Source: Balanoglossus misakiensis (taxonomy: Eukaryota; Hemichordata). Taken from it: a DNA stretch of 64,000 nt. This document shows positions 27,210 through 40,898 of the stretch, one piece after another. The stretch lies in assembly GCA_040954595.2 (NCBI GenBank), contig CM082596.2, positions 11,098,001 to 11,162,000 of the forward strand. The letters are read 5' to 3'. Position 1 is the first letter of the stretch; the number at the start of each line of letters is the position of its first letter. A program made the translations under genes and the position numbers. Under the pieces are notes generated by a model. That model searched no databases. It was not told where the DNA came from and saw only the letters and a list, made by a program, of their open reading frames with translations.

Positions 27210-28199
27210 GGATAGATTAATATTGCATACAATTTAATTCCTTACATCATAAATGGAATTCAAATAATGGTCACATAACAGGATATGTTTTACTAAAAAG
27301 ACTTATGTATAGGTTCAAGAATTTGTGTTGAAATACCAAATTCTCTACAAGATTTAAGTGGAACAGTCACAGAATGAAAACAAATATAGAAAAATTTATG
27401 CCTGAATGTTGTAAGGGATAGATTAATATTGCAAATAATTGAATTACTTATATCATAAATGGAATTCAAAGAATGGTCACATAACGGGCCATGTTTTAGT
27501 AAAAAGACTTATGTATAGTTTCAAGGCTTTGTTTTGGAATAACGAATTCTCTCCAAGATTTAAGTTGAACAGTTACAGAATGAAAACAAATATTCAAATA
27601 GTTATGTTGGAATGTTGTAAGGGATAGTTTAATATTGCAAATAATTTAATTTCTTACATCATAAATGAAATTCAAAGAATGGTCAAATAACGGGCCCTGT
27701 TTTACTAAAAAGACTTAATATGTATAGTTTGAAGGCTTTGTTTTGGAATAACGAATTCTCTACAAGATTTAAGTAGAACAGTCACAGAATGAAAACAAAT
27801 ATGGAAAGAGTTATGTCGGAATGCTATAAGGGATAGATTCATATTGCAAATAATTTAATTTCTTACATCATAAATGGAATTCAAAGAAACGACATGTAAC
27901 AGGATATGTATAGTTTCAAGGCTTTGTTTTGGAATAACGAATTCTCTACAAGATTTAAGTGGAACAGTCACAGAATGAAAACAAATATGGAAAGAGTTAT
28001 GTCGGAATGTTGTAAGGGATAGATTAATATTGCAAATAATTTAATTTCTTACATCATAAATGGAATTCAAAGAATGGTCACATAACGGCCCATGTTTTAC
28101 TAAAAAGACTTATGTATAGTTTCAAGGCTTTGTTTTGGAATAACGAATACTCTCCAAGATTTAAGTTGAACAGTTACAGAATGAAAACAAATATTCAAA

Positions 28200-31100
28200 T
28201 AGTTATGCCAGAATGTTGTAAGGGATAGATTAATATTGCAAATAATTTAATTTCTTACATCATAAATGGAATTCAAAGAATGGTCACATAACGGGCCATG
28301 TTTTACAAAAAGACTTTTGTATAGTTTCAAGGCTTTGTTTTGGAATAACGAATTCTCTACAAGATTTAAGTGGAACAGTCACAGAATGAAAACAAATATG
28401 GAAAGAGTTATGTCGGTATGTTGTAAGGGATAGATTAATATTGCAAATAATTTAATTTCTTACATCATAAATGGAATTCAAAGAATGGTCACATAACGGG
28501 CCATGTTTTACTAAAAAGACTTATGTATAGTTTCAAGGCTTTGTTTTGGAATAACGAATTCTCTCCAAGATTTAAGTTGAACAGTTACAGAATGAAAACA
28601 AATATTCAAATAGTTATGCCAGAATGTTGAAAGGGATAGATTAATATTGCAAATAATTTAATTTCTTACATCATAAATGGAATTCAAAGAATGGTCACAT
28701 AACGGGCCATGTTTTACAAAAAGACTTTTGTATAGTTTCAAGGCTTTGTTTTGGAATAACGAATTCTCTACAGGATTTAAGTGGAACAGTCACAGAATAA
28801 AAACAAATATGGAAAGAGTTATGCTGGAATGTTGTAAGGGATAGATTAATATTGCAAATAATTTAATTTCTTACATCATAAAATGAATTCAAAGAATGGT
28901 CACATAACAGGATATGTTTTACTAAAAAGACTTATGTATAGTTACAAGGCTTTGTTTTGGAATAACGAATTCTCTACAAGATTTAAGTGGAACAGTCACA
29001 GAATGAAAACAAATATGGAAAGAGTTATGCTGGAATGTTATAAGGGATAGATTAATATTGCAAATAATTTAATTTCTTACATCATAAAATAAATTCAAAG
29101 AATGGTCACATAACAGGATATGTTTTACTAAAAAGACTTATGTTATAGTTTCAAGGCTTTGTTTTGGAATAACGAATTCTCTACAAGATTTAAGTGGAAC
29201 AGTCACAGAATGAAAAGAAAATATGGAAAGAGTTATGCCGGAATGTTGTAAGGAATAGATTAATATTGCAAATAATTTAATTTCTTACATCATAAATGGA
29301 ATTCAAAGAAACGTCACGTAACAGGATATGTATCGTTTCAAGGCTTTGTTTTGGAATAACGAATTCTCTACAAGATTTAAGTGGAACAGTCACAGAATGA
29401 AAACAAATATGGAAAGAGAATGTTGTAAGGAATAGATTAATATTGCAAATAATTTAATTTCTTACATCATAAATGGAATTCAAAGAAACGTCACGTAACA
29501 GGATATGTATCGTTTCAAGGCTTTGTTTTGGAATAACGAATTCTCTACAAGATTTAAGTGGAACAGTCACAGAATGAAAACAAATATGGAAAGAGAATGT
29601 TGTAAGGAATAGATTAATATTGCAAATAATTTAATTTCTTACATCATAAATGGAATTCAAAGAAACGTCACGTAACAGGATATGTATCGTTTCAAGGCTT
29701 TGTTTTGGAATAACGAATTCTCTACAAGATTTAAGTGGAATAGTCACAGAATGAAAACAAATATGGAAAGAGTTATGTCGGTATGTTGTAAGGGATAGAT
29801 TAATATTGCAAATAATTTAATTTCTTACATCATAAATGGAATTCAAAGAATGGTCACATAACGGGCCATGTTTTACTAAAAAGACTTATGTATAGTTTCA
29901 AGGCTTTGTTTTGGAATAACGAATTCTCTCCAAGATTTAAGTTGAACAGTTACAGAATGAAAACAAATATTCAAATAGTTATGCCAGAATGTTGTAAGGG
30001 ATAGATTAATATTGCAAATAATTTAATTTCTTACATCATAAATGGAATTCAAAGAATGGTCACATAACGGGCCATGTTTTACAAAAAGACTTTTGTATAG
30101 TTTCAAGGCTTTGTTTTGGAATAACGAATTCTCTACAGGATTTAAGTGGAACAGTCACAGAATGAAAACGAATATGGAAAGAGTTATGCTGGAATGTTGT
30201 AAGGGATAGATTAATATTGCAAATAATTTAATTTCTTACATCATAAAATGAATTCAAAGAATGGTCACATAACAGGATATGTTTTACTAAAAAGACTTAT
30301 GTATAGTTACAAGGCTTTGTTTTGGAATAACGAATTCTCTACAAGATTTAAGTGGAACAGTCACAGAATGAAAACAAATATGGAAAGAGTTATGCTGGAA
30401 TGTTATAAGGGATAGATTAATATTGCAAATAATTTAATTTCTTACATCATAAAATAAATTCAAAGAATGGTCACATAACAGGATATGTTTTACTAAAAAG
30501 ACTTATGTTATAGTTTCAAGGCTTTGTTTTGGAATAACGAATTCTCTACAAGATTTAAGTGGAACAGTCACAGAATGAAAACAAATATGGAAAGAGTTAT
30601 GCCGGAATGTTGTAAGGAATAGATTAATATTGCAAATAATTTAATTTCTTACATCATAAATGGAATTCAAAGAAACGTCACGTAACAGGATATGTATCGT
30701 TTCAAGGCTTTGTTTTGGAATAACGAATTCTCTACAAGATTTAAGTGGAACAGTCACAGAATGAAAACAAATATGGAAAGAGTTATGCCGGAATGTTGTA
30801 AGGAATAGATTAATATTGCAAATAATTTAATTTCTTACATCATAAATGGAATTCAAAGAAACGTCACGTAACAGGATATGTATCGTTTGAAGGCTTTGTT
30901 TTGGAATAACGAATTCTCTACAAGATTTAAGTGGAACAGTCACAGAATGAAAACAAATATGGAAAGAGAATGTTGTAAGGAATAGATTAATATTGCAAAT
31001 AATTTAATTTCTTACATCATAAATGGAATTCAAAGAAACGTCACGTAACAGGATATGTATCGTTTCAAGGCTTTGTTTTGGAATAACGAATTCTCTACAA

Positions 31101-34100
31101 GATTTAAGTGGAACAGTCACAGAATGAAAACAAATATGGAAAGAGTTATGTCGGTATGTTGTAAGGGATAGATTAATATTGCAAATAATTTAATTTCTTA
31201 CATCATAAATGGAATTCAAAGAATGGTCACATAACGGGCCATGTTTTACTAAAAAGACTTATGTATAGTTTCAAGGCTTTGTTTTGGAATAACGAATTCT
31301 CTCCAAGATTTAAGTTGAACAGTTACAGAATGAAAACAAATATTCAAATAGTTATGCCAGAATGTTGTAAGGGATAGATTAATATTGCAAATAATTTAAT
31401 TTCTTACATCATAAATGGAATTCAAAGAATGGTCACATAACGGGCCATGTTTTACAAAAAGACTTTTGTATAGTTTCAAGGCTTTGTTTTGGAATAACGA
31501 ATTCTCTACAGGATTTAAGTGGAACAGTCACAGAATGAAAACGAATATGGAAAGAGTTATGCTGGAATGTTGTAAGGGATAGATTAATATTGCAAATAAT
31601 TTAATTTCTTACATCATAAAATGAATTCAAAGAATGGTCACATAACAGGATATGTTTTACTAAAAAGATTTATGTATAGTTACAAGGCTTTGTTTTGGAA
31701 TAACGAATTCTCTACAAGATTTAAGTGGAACAGTCACAGAATGAAAACAAATATGGAAAGAGTTATGCTGGAATGTTATAAGGAATAGATTAATATTGCA
31801 AATAATTTAATTTCTTACATCATAAAATAAATTCAAAGAATGGTCACATAACAGGATATGTTTTACTAAAAAGACTTATGTTATAGTTTCAAGGCTTTGT
31901 TTTGGAATAACGAATTCTCTACAAGATTTAAGTGGAACAGTCACAGAATGAAAACAAATATGGAAAGAGTTATGCCGGAATGTTGTAAGGAATAGATTAA
32001 TATTGCAAATAATTTAATTTCTTACATCATAAATGGAATTCAAAGAAACGTCACGTAACAGGATATGTATCGTTTCAAGGCTTTGTTTAGGAATAACGAA
32101 TTCTCTACAAGATTTAAGTGGAACAGTCACAGAATGAACACAAATATGGAAAGAGTTATGTCGGTATGTTGTAAGGGATAGATTAATATTGCAAATAATT
32201 TAATTTCTTACATCATAAATGGAATTCAAAGAATGGTCACATAACGGGCCATGTTTTACAAAAAGACTTTTGTATAGTTTCAAGGCTTTGTTTTGGAATA
32301 ACGAATTCTCTACAGGATTTAAGTGGAACAGTCACAGAATGAAAACAAATATGGAAAGAGTTATGCTGGAATGTTGTAAGGGATAGATTAATATTGCAAA
32401 TAATTTAATTTCTTACATCATAAAATGAATTCAAAGAATGGTCACATAACAGGATATGTTTTACTAAAAAGACTTATGTATAGTTACAAGGCTTTGTTTT
32501 GGAATAACGAATTCTCTACAAGATTTAAGTGGAACAGTCACAGAATGAAAACAAATATGGAAAGAGTTATGCTGGAATGTTATAAGGGATAGATTAATAT
32601 TGCAAATAATTTAATTTCTTACATCATAAAATGAATTCAAAGAATGGTCACATAACAGGATATGTTTTACTAAAAAGATTTATGTATAGTTACAAGGCTT
32701 TGTTTTGGAATAACGAATTCTCTACAAGATTTAAGTGGAACAGTCACAGAATGAAAACAAATATGGAAAGAGTTATGCTGGAATGTTATAAGGGATAGAT
32801 TAATATTGCAAATAATTTAATTTCTTACATCATAAAATAAATTCAAAGAATGGTCACATAACAGGATATGTTTTACTAAAAAGACTTATGTTATAGTTTC
32901 AAGGCTTTGTTTTGGAATAACGAACTCTCTACAAGATTTAAGTGGAACAGTCACAGAATGAAAACAAATATGGAAAGAGTTATGTCGGTATGTTGTAAGG
33001 GATAGATTAATATTGCAAATAATTTAATTTCTTACATCATAAATGGAATTCAAAGAATGGTCACATAACGGGCCATGTTTTACTAAAAAGACTTATGTAT
33101 AGTTTCAAGGCTTTGTTTTGGAATAACGAATTCTCTCCAAGATTTAAGTTGAACAGTTACAGAATGAAAACAAATATTCAAATAGTTATGCCAGAATGTT
33201 AAAAGGGATAGATTAATATTGCAAATAATTTAATTTCTTACATCATAAATGGAATTCAAAGAATGGTCACATAACGGGCCATGTTTTACAAAAAGACTTT
33301 TGTATAGTTTCAAGGCTTTGTTTTGGAATAACGAATTCTCTACAGGATTTAAGTGGAACAGTCACAGAATGAAAACAAATATGGAAAGAGTTATGCTGGA
33401 ATGTTGTAAGGGATAGATTAATATTGCAAATAATTTAATTTCTTACATCATAAAATGAATTCAAAGAATGGTCACATAACAGGATATGTTTTACTAAAAA
33501 GACTTATGTATTGTTACAAGGCTTTGTTTTGGAATAACGAATTCTCTACAAGATTTAAGTGGAACAGTCACAGAATGAAAACAAATATGGAAAGAGTTAT
33601 GCTGGAATGTTATAAGGGATAGATTAATATTGCAAATAATTTAATTTCTTACATCATAAAATAAATTCAAAGAATGGTCACATAACAGGATATGTTTTAC
33701 TAAAAAGACTTATGTTATAGTTTCAAGGCTTTGTTTTGGAATAACGAATTCTCTACAAGATTTAAGTGGAACAGTCACAGAATGAAAACAAATATGGAAA
33801 GAGTTATGCCGGAATGTTGTAAGGAATAGATTAATATTGCAAATAATTTAATTTCTTACATCATAAATGGAATTCAAAGAAACGTCACGTAACAGGATAT
33901 GTATCGTTTCAAGGCTTTGTTTTGGAATAACGAATTCTCTACAAGATTTAAGTGGAACAGTCACAGAATGAAAACAAATATGGAAAGAGTTATGCCGGAA
34001 TGTTGTAAGGAATAGATTAATATTGCAAATAATTTAATTTCTTACATCATAAATGGAATTCAAAGAAACGTCACGTAACAGGATATGTATCGTTTCAAGG

Positions 34101-36600
34101 CTTTGTTTTGGAATAACGAATTCTCTACAAGATTTAAGTGGAACAGTCACAGAATGAAAACAAATATGGAAAGAGAATGTTGTAAGGAATAGATTAATAT
34201 TGCAAATAATTTAATTTCTTACATCATAAATGGAATTCAAAGAAACGTCACGTAACAGGATATGTATCGTTTCAAGGCTTTGTTTTGGAATAACGAATTC
34301 TCTACAAGATTTAAGTGGAACAGTTACAGAATGAAAACAAATATTCAAATAGTTATGCCAGAATGTTGTAAGGGATAGATTAATATTGCAAATAATTTAA
34401 TTTCTTACATCATAAATGGAATTCAAAGAATGGTCACATAACGGGCCATGTTTTACAAAAAGACTTTTGTATAGTTTCAAGGCTTTGTTTTGGAATAACG
34501 AATTCTCTACAGGATTTAAGTGGAACAGTCACAGAATGAAAACGAATATGGAAAGAGTTATGCTGGAATGTTGTAAGGGATAGATTAATATTGCAAATAA
34601 TTTAATTTCTTACATCATAAAATGAATTCAAAGAATGGTCACATAACAGGATATGTTTTACTAAAAAGACTTATGTATAGTTACAAGGCTTTGTTTTGGA
34701 ATAACGTATTCTCTACAAGATTTAAGTGGAACAGTCACAGAATGAAAACAAATATGGAAAGAGTTATGCTGGAATGTTATAAGGGATAGATTAATATTGC
34801 AAATAATTTAATTTCTTACATCATAAAATAAATTCAAAGAATGGTCACATAACAGGATATGTTTTACTAAAAAGACTTATGTTATAGTTTCAAGGCTTTG
34901 TTTTGGAATAACGAATTCTCTACAAGATTTAAGTGGAACAGTCACAGAATGAAAACAAATATGGAAAGAGTTATGCCGGAATGTTGTAAGGAATAGATTA
35001 ATATTGCAAATAATTTAATTTCTTACATCATAAATGGAATTCAAAGAAACGTCACGTAACAGGATATGTATCGTTTCAAGGCTTTGTTTTGGAATAACGA
35101 ATTCTCTAAAAGATTTAAGTGGAACAGTCACAGAATGAAAACAAATATGGAAAGAGTTATGCCGGAATGTTGTAAGGAATAGATTAATATTGCAAATAAT
35201 TTAATTTCTTACATCATAAATTGAATTCAAAGAAACGTCACGTAACAGGATATGTATCGTTTCAAGGCTTTGTTTTGGAATAACGAATTCTCTACAAGAT
35301 TTAAGTGGAACAGTCACAGAATGAAAACAAATATGGAAAGAGAATGTTGTAAGGAATAGATTAATATTGCAAATAATTTAATTTCTTACATCATAAATGG
35401 AATTCAAAGAAACGTCACGTAACAGGATATGTATCGTTTCAAGGCTTTGTTTTGGAATAACGAATTCTCTACAAGATTTAAGTGGAACAGTCACAGAATG
35501 AAAACAAATATGGAAAGAGTTATGTCGGTATGTTGTAAGGGATAGATTAATATTGCAAATAATTTAATTTCTTACATCATAAATGGAATTCAAAGAATGG
35601 TCACATAACGGGCCATGTTTTACTAAAAAGACTTATGTATAGTTTCAAGGCTTTGTTTTGGAATAACGAATTCTCTCCAAGATTTAAGTTGAACAGTTAC
35701 AGAATGAAAACAAATATTCAAATAGTTATGCCAGAATGTTGTAAGGGATAGATTAATATTGCAAATAATTTAATTTCTTACATCATAAATGGAATTCAAA
35801 GAATGGTCACATAACGGGCCATGTTTTACAAAAAGACTTTTGTATAGTTTCAAGGCTTTGTTTTGGAATAACGAATTCTCTACAGGATTTAAGTGGAACA
35901 GTCACAGAATGAAAACGAATATGGAAAGAGTTATGCTGGAATGTTGTAAGGGATAGATTAATATTGCAAATAATTTAATTTCTTACATCATAAAATGAAT
36001 TCAAAGAATGGTCACATAACAGGATATGTTTTACTAAAAAGATTTATGTATAGTTACAAGGCTTTGTTTTGGAATAACGAATTCTCTACAAGATTTAAGT
36101 GGAACAGTTACAGAATGAAAACAAATATGGAAAGAGTTATGCTGGAATGTTATAAGGGATAGATTAATATTGCAAATAATTTAATTTCTTACATCATAAA
36201 ATAAATTCAAAGAATGGTCACATAACAGGATATGTTTTACTAAAAAGACTTATGTTATAGTTTCAAGGCTTTGTTTTGGAATATCGAATTCTCTACAAGA
36301 TTTAAGTGGAACAGTCACAGAATGAAAACAAATATGGAAAGAGTTATGCCGGAATGTTGTAAGGAATAGATTAATATTGCAAATAATTTAATTTCTTACA
36401 TCATAAATGGAATTCAAAGAAACGTCACGTAACAGGATATGTATCGTTTCAAGGCTTTGTTTAGGAATAACGAATTCTCTACAAGATTTAAGTGGAACAG
36501 TCACAGAATGAACACAAATATGGAAAGAGTTATGTCGGTATGTTGTAAGGGATAGATTAATATTGCAAATAATTTAATTTCTTACATCATAAATGGAATT
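28200..36600. repeat. Higher-order repeats of about 1.37 kb with deletion-marked monomers
   Basis: The ATGCCAGAATG variant recurs at about 28.2, 28.6, 30.0, 31.4, 33.2, 34.4 and 35.7 kb, with several steps near 1.37-1.38 kb. A 9-bp-deleted variant (GGAAAGAGAATGTTG) occurs at about 29.4, 29.6, 31.0, 34.2 and 35.3 kb. Other step sizes show partial unit gain and loss, as expected from unequal exchange. Confidence 0.75.
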
Positions 36601-37418
36601 CAAAGAATGGTCACATAACGGGCCATGTTTTACAAAAAGACTTTTGTATAGTTTCAAGGCTTTGTTTTGGAATAACGAATTCTCTACAGGATTTAAGTGG
36701 AACAGTCACAGAATGAAAACAAATATGGAAAGAGTTATGCTGGAATGTTGTAAGGGATAGATTAATATTGCAAATAATTTAATTTCTTACATCATAAAAT
36801 GAATTCAAAGAATGGTCACATAACAGGATATGTTTTACTAAAAAGACTTATGTATAGTTACAAGGCTTTGTTTTGGAATAACGAATTCTCTACAAGATTT
36901 AAGTGGAACAGTCACAGAATGAAAACAAATATGGAAAGAGTTATGCTGGAATGTTATAAGGGATAGATTAATATTGCAAATAATTTAATTTCTTACATCA
37001 TAAAATGAATTCAAAGAATGGTCACATAACAGGATATGTTTTACTAAAAAGATTTATGTATAGTTACAAGGCTTTGTTTTGGAATAACGAATTCTCTACA
37101 AGATTTAAGTGGAACAGTCACAGAATGAAAACAAATATGGAAAGAGTTATGCTGGAATGTTATAAGGGATAGATTAATATTGCAAATAATTTAATTTCTT
37201 ACATCATAAAATAAATTCAAAGAATGGTCACATAACAGGATATGTTTTACTAAAAAGACTTATGTTATAGTTTCAAGGCTTTGTTTTGGAATAACGAATT
37301 CTCTACAAGATTTAAGTGGAACAGTCACAGAATGAAAACAAATATGGAAAGAGTTATGCCGGAATGTTGTAAGGAATAGATTAATATTGCAAATAATTTA
37401 ATTTCTTACATCATAAAT

Positions 37419-40220
37419 GGAATTCAAAGAAACGTCACGTAACAGGATATGTATCGTTTCAAGGCTTTGTTTTGGAATAACGAATTCTCTACAAGATTTA
37501 AGTGGAACAGTCACAGAATGAAAACAAATATGGAAAGAGTTATGTCGGTATGTTGTAAGGGATAGATTAATATTGCAAATAATTTAATTTCTTACATCAT
37601 AAATGGAATTCAAAGAATGGTCACATAACGGGCCATGTTTTACTAAAAAGACTTATGTATAGTTTCAAGGCTTTGTTTTGGAATAACGAATTCTCTCCAA
37701 GATTTAAGTTGAACAGTTACAGAATGAAAACAAATATTCAAATAGTTATGCCAGAATGTTGTAAGGGATAGATTAATATTGCAAATAATTTAATTTCTTA
37801 CATCATAAATGGAATTCAAAGAATGGTCACATAACGGGCCATGTTTTACAAAAAGACTTTTGTATAGTTTCAAGGCTTTGTTTTGGAATAACGAATTCTC
37901 TACAGGATTTAAGTGGAACAGTCACAGAATGAAAACAAATATGGAAAGAGTTATGCTGGAATGTTGTAAGGGATAGATTAATATTGCAAATAATTTAATT
38001 TCTTACATCATAAAATGAATTCAAAGAATGGTCACATAACAGGATATGTTTTACTCAAAAGACTTATGTATAGTTACAAGGCTTTGTTTTGGAATAACGA
38101 ATTCTCTACAAGATTTAAGTGGAACAGTCACAGAATGAAAACAAATATGGAAAGAGTTATGCTGGAATGTTATAAGGGATAGATTAATATTGCAAATAAT
38201 TTAATTTCTTACATCATAAAATGAATTCAAAGAATGGTCACATAACAGGATATGTTTTATTAAAAAGACTTATGTTATAGTTTCAAGGCTTTGTTTTGGA
38301 ATAACGAATTCTCTACAAGATTTAAGTGGAACAGTCACAGAATGAAAACAAATATGGAAAGAGTTATGCCGGAATGTTGTAAGGAATAGATTAATATTGC
38401 AAATAATTTAATTTCTTACATCATAAATGGAATTCAAAGAAACGTCACGTAACAGGATATGTATCGTTTCAAGGCTTTGTTTTGGAATAACGAATTCTCT
38501 ACAAGATTTAAGTGGAACAGTCACAGAATGAAAACAAATATGGAAAGAGTTATGTCGGTATGTTGTAAGGGATAGATTAATATTGCAAATAATTTAATTT
38601 CTTACATCATAAATGGAATTCAAAGAATGGTCACATAACGGGCCATGTTTTACTAAAAAGACTTATGTATAGTTTCAAGGCTTTGTTTTGGAATAACGAA
38701 TTCTCTCCAAGATTTAAGTTGAACAGTTACAGAATGAAAACAAATATTCAAATAGTTATGCCAGAATGTTGTAAGGGATAGATTAATATTGCAAATAATT
38801 TAATTTCTTACATCATAAATGGAATTCAAAGAATGGTCACATAACGGGCCATGTTTTACAAAAAGACTTTTGTATAGTTTCAAGGCTTTGTTTTGGAATA
38901 ACGAATTCTCTACAGGATTTAAGTGGAACAGTCACAGAATGAAAACGAATATGGAAAGAGTTATGCTGGAATGTTGTAAGGGATAGATTAATATTGCAAA
39001 TAATTTAATTTCTTACATCATAAAATGAATTCAAAGAATGGTCACATAACAGGATATGTTTTACTAAAAAGATTTATGTATAGTTACAAGGCTTTGTTTT
39101 GGAATAACGAATTCTCTACAAGATTTAAGTGGAACAGTCACAGAATGAAAACAAATATGGAAAGAGTTATGCTGGAATGTTATAAGGGATAGATTAATAT
39201 TGCAAATAATTTAATTTCTTACATCATAAAATAAATTCAAAGAATGGTCACATAACAGGATATGTTTTACTAAAAAGACTTATGTTATAGTTTCAAGGCT
39301 TTGTTTTGGAATAACGAATTCTCTACAAGATTTAAGTGGAACAGTCACAGAATGAAAACAAATATGGAAAGAGTTATGCCGGAATGTTGTAAGGAATAGA
39401 TTAATATTGCAAATAATTTAATTTCTTACATCATAAATGGAATTCAAAGAAACGTCACGTAACAGGATATGTATCGTTTCAAGGCTTTGTTTAGGAATAA
39501 CGAATTCTCTACAAGATTTAAGTGGAACAGTCACAGAATGAACACAAATATGGAAAGAGTTATGTCGGTATGTTGTAAGGGATAGATTAATATTGCAAAT
39601 AATTTAATTTCTTACATCATAAATGGAATTCAAAGAATGGTCACATAACGGGCCATGTTTTACAAAAAGACTTTTGTATAGTTTCAAGGCTTTGTTTTGG
39701 AATAACGAATTCTCTACAGGATTTAAGTGGAACAGTCACAGAATGAAAACAAATATGGAAAGAGTTATGCTGGAATGTTGTAAGGGATAGATTAATATTG
39801 CAAATAATTTAATTTCTTACATCATAAAATGAATTCAAAGAATGGTCACATAACAGGATATGTTTTACTAAAAAGATTTATGTATAGTTACAAGGCTTTG
39901 TTTTGGAATAACGAATTCTCTACAAGATTTAAGTGGAACAGTCACAGAATGAAAACAAATATGGAAAGAGTTATGCTGGAATGTTATAAGGGATAGATTA
40001 ATATTGCAAATAATTTAATTTCTTACATCATAAAATAAATTCAAAGAATGGTCACATAACAGGATATGTTTTACTAAAAAGACTTATGTTATAGTTTCAA
40101 GGCTTTGTTTTGGAATAACGAATTCTCTACAAGATTTAAGTGGAACAGTCACAGAATGAAAACAAATATGGAAAGAGTTATGCCGGAATGTTGTAAGGAA
40201 TAGATTAATATTGCAAATAA
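37419..40220. repeat. Higher-order repeat: 1,010-bp, 5-monomer unit
   Basis: The GGAATTCAAAGAAACGTCAC variant starts at 37419, 38429 and 39439, exactly 1,010 bp apart, which equals four long plus one short monomer. The same 1,010-bp step occurs right of the retrotransposon (44837 to 45847). The field therefore continued across the insertion site. Confidence 0.9.
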
Positions 40221-40895
40221 ATAACGGAAGGGCAGCGCCACGTAATCTTGGGCGACGAAGCGTTCACGTTGAAAACTCCCCAAGATTCCAGGTTGTCCCG
40301 AGCCCTGTCCATCCAGGAATTTATACGGGCATTCGCCGTTTACAAAAATGTCATGTGCTCCGTCTACAATAATCGGCGTGTAGAACTCGATGCCTACGAA
40401 AGGGACATCGTGGATATGTCCACGCGTTTCAGCGGCCTAGTATACTATGAGTACCATCGGGCATTTTCGGCTAGGGCCGCAGCTCTCCTTCTGAACCACA
40501 ACATCAAAGTGGACTGGTCCCGTCGCGATACAACGTTGTATTGTTCAATCTTCGCCGGGATGCGTGCCAACACGTGTAATGTGTGTCAATCGGTGGCCCA
40601 CACAACGGAGGTATGCCCACAGTTAGCCTTTCCAGCCAAGAAAGCCCATCCAGGCATCGCAGCCGGTTCCGGTATAACTTCGCAGTCTACGTCCACGATT
40701 GACAGAAATGGCCGCAAACGGCTGTTTTTCCAAGGCAAAGAAATTTGCAATAATTTCAATTCAGCTAATAACTGCAAGAGGATCAATTGTCCCTACGCGC
40801 ACGTTTGTACAGCTTGCTTCTCCAGCGACCACAATTCAGTAACAGGAAAGTGTATCGCGACCATGGTTACCTCCCAACGCCCGTCAAGGAACTGA
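40221..40895 (+). CDS. gag: Gag-like nucleocapsid protein, 5'-partial
   Basis: The frame is open from the satellite junction at 40221 to UGA at 40893-40895 (224 codons) and has no native start, so the N-terminal part is lost. The first half resembles the conserved region of DIRS-type Gag (SIQEFIRAFAVYKNV, then YYEYHRAFSARAAALL). The C-terminal half carries a canonical CCHC zinc knuckle, C-x2-C-x4-H-x4-C (40575-40616), a CCCH-type finger, C-x8-C-x4-C-x3-H (40746-40802), and a looser C-x2-C-x4-H-x6-C. These fit RNA binding and packaging of the element transcript in cytoplasmic particles. The reading frame continues directly into RT after the single UGA, which is followed by CUA. Product identity rests on the fingers and position; Gag families are poorly conserved. 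Confidence 0.75.
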   Translation: MTEGQRHVILGDEAFTLKTPQDSRLSRALSIQEFIRAFAVYKNVMCSVYNNRRVELDAYERDIVDMSTRFSGLVYYEYHRAFSARAAALLLNHNIKVDWSRRDTTLYCSIFAGMRANTCNVCQSVAHTTEVCPQLAFPAKKAHPGIAAGSGITSQSTSTIDRNGRKRLFFQGKEICNNFNSANNCKRINCPYAHVCTACFSSDHNSVTGKCIATMVTSQRPSRN

Positions 40896-40898
40896 CTA
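40893..40898 (+). promoter_or_regulatory. UGA-CUA codon pair at the gag/RT boundary, possible readthrough site
   Basis: The stop codon TGA (40893-40895) is followed by CTA, and the same frame then stays open to 42503. UGA CUA is a known leaky-stop context in some viral and cellular mRNAs. No start codon lies between it and the RT core. That it works here is inference. Confidence 0.45.

Larger units (their letters stand above)
4768..40220. repeat. Satellite array, left and central part (about 187/205-bp monomers)
   Basis: Tandem monomers run head to tail with no other sequence between them. Landmarks per monomer are GGAATTCAAAGAATGGTCAC, an ACAGGATATG or ACGGGCCATG block, TTTCAAGGCTTTGTTTTGGA, ACGAATTCTCTACAAGATTT, AATGAAAACAAATATGGAAA and TTGCAAATAATTTAATTTCT. 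Measured steps near the left end are 188, 185, 204 and 206 bp: a short and a long form. Many monomers carry two EcoRI sites (GAATTC) about 82 and 123 bp apart in the long form. Variant monomers recur in fixed order, giving higher-order repeats. No gene is present; AT-rich throughout. Confidence 0.97.

Noticed and set aside
4865-27232. Many minus-strand open frames of 60-175 codons beginning MTVPLKSCREF or MNSIYDVRN
   Set aside because: They are the satellite monomer read on the minus strand. They vary with monomer length class, stop at every frame-breaking indel, and match no protein family.
27439-27627. Plus-strand 62-codon frame inside the satellite
   Set aside because: A chance open stretch across one monomer; neighbouring monomers have stops in the same place.
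4768-40220. CRISPR-like array of regular repeats
   Set aside because: There are no unique spacers; the whole unit of about 200 bp is repeated, and the context is a eukaryotic satellite.
4768-40220. CENP-B box in the satellite monomer
   Set aside because: The minus strand has ATTCGTTATTCC, sharing only the TTCGTT start; the required CGGG part is absent.
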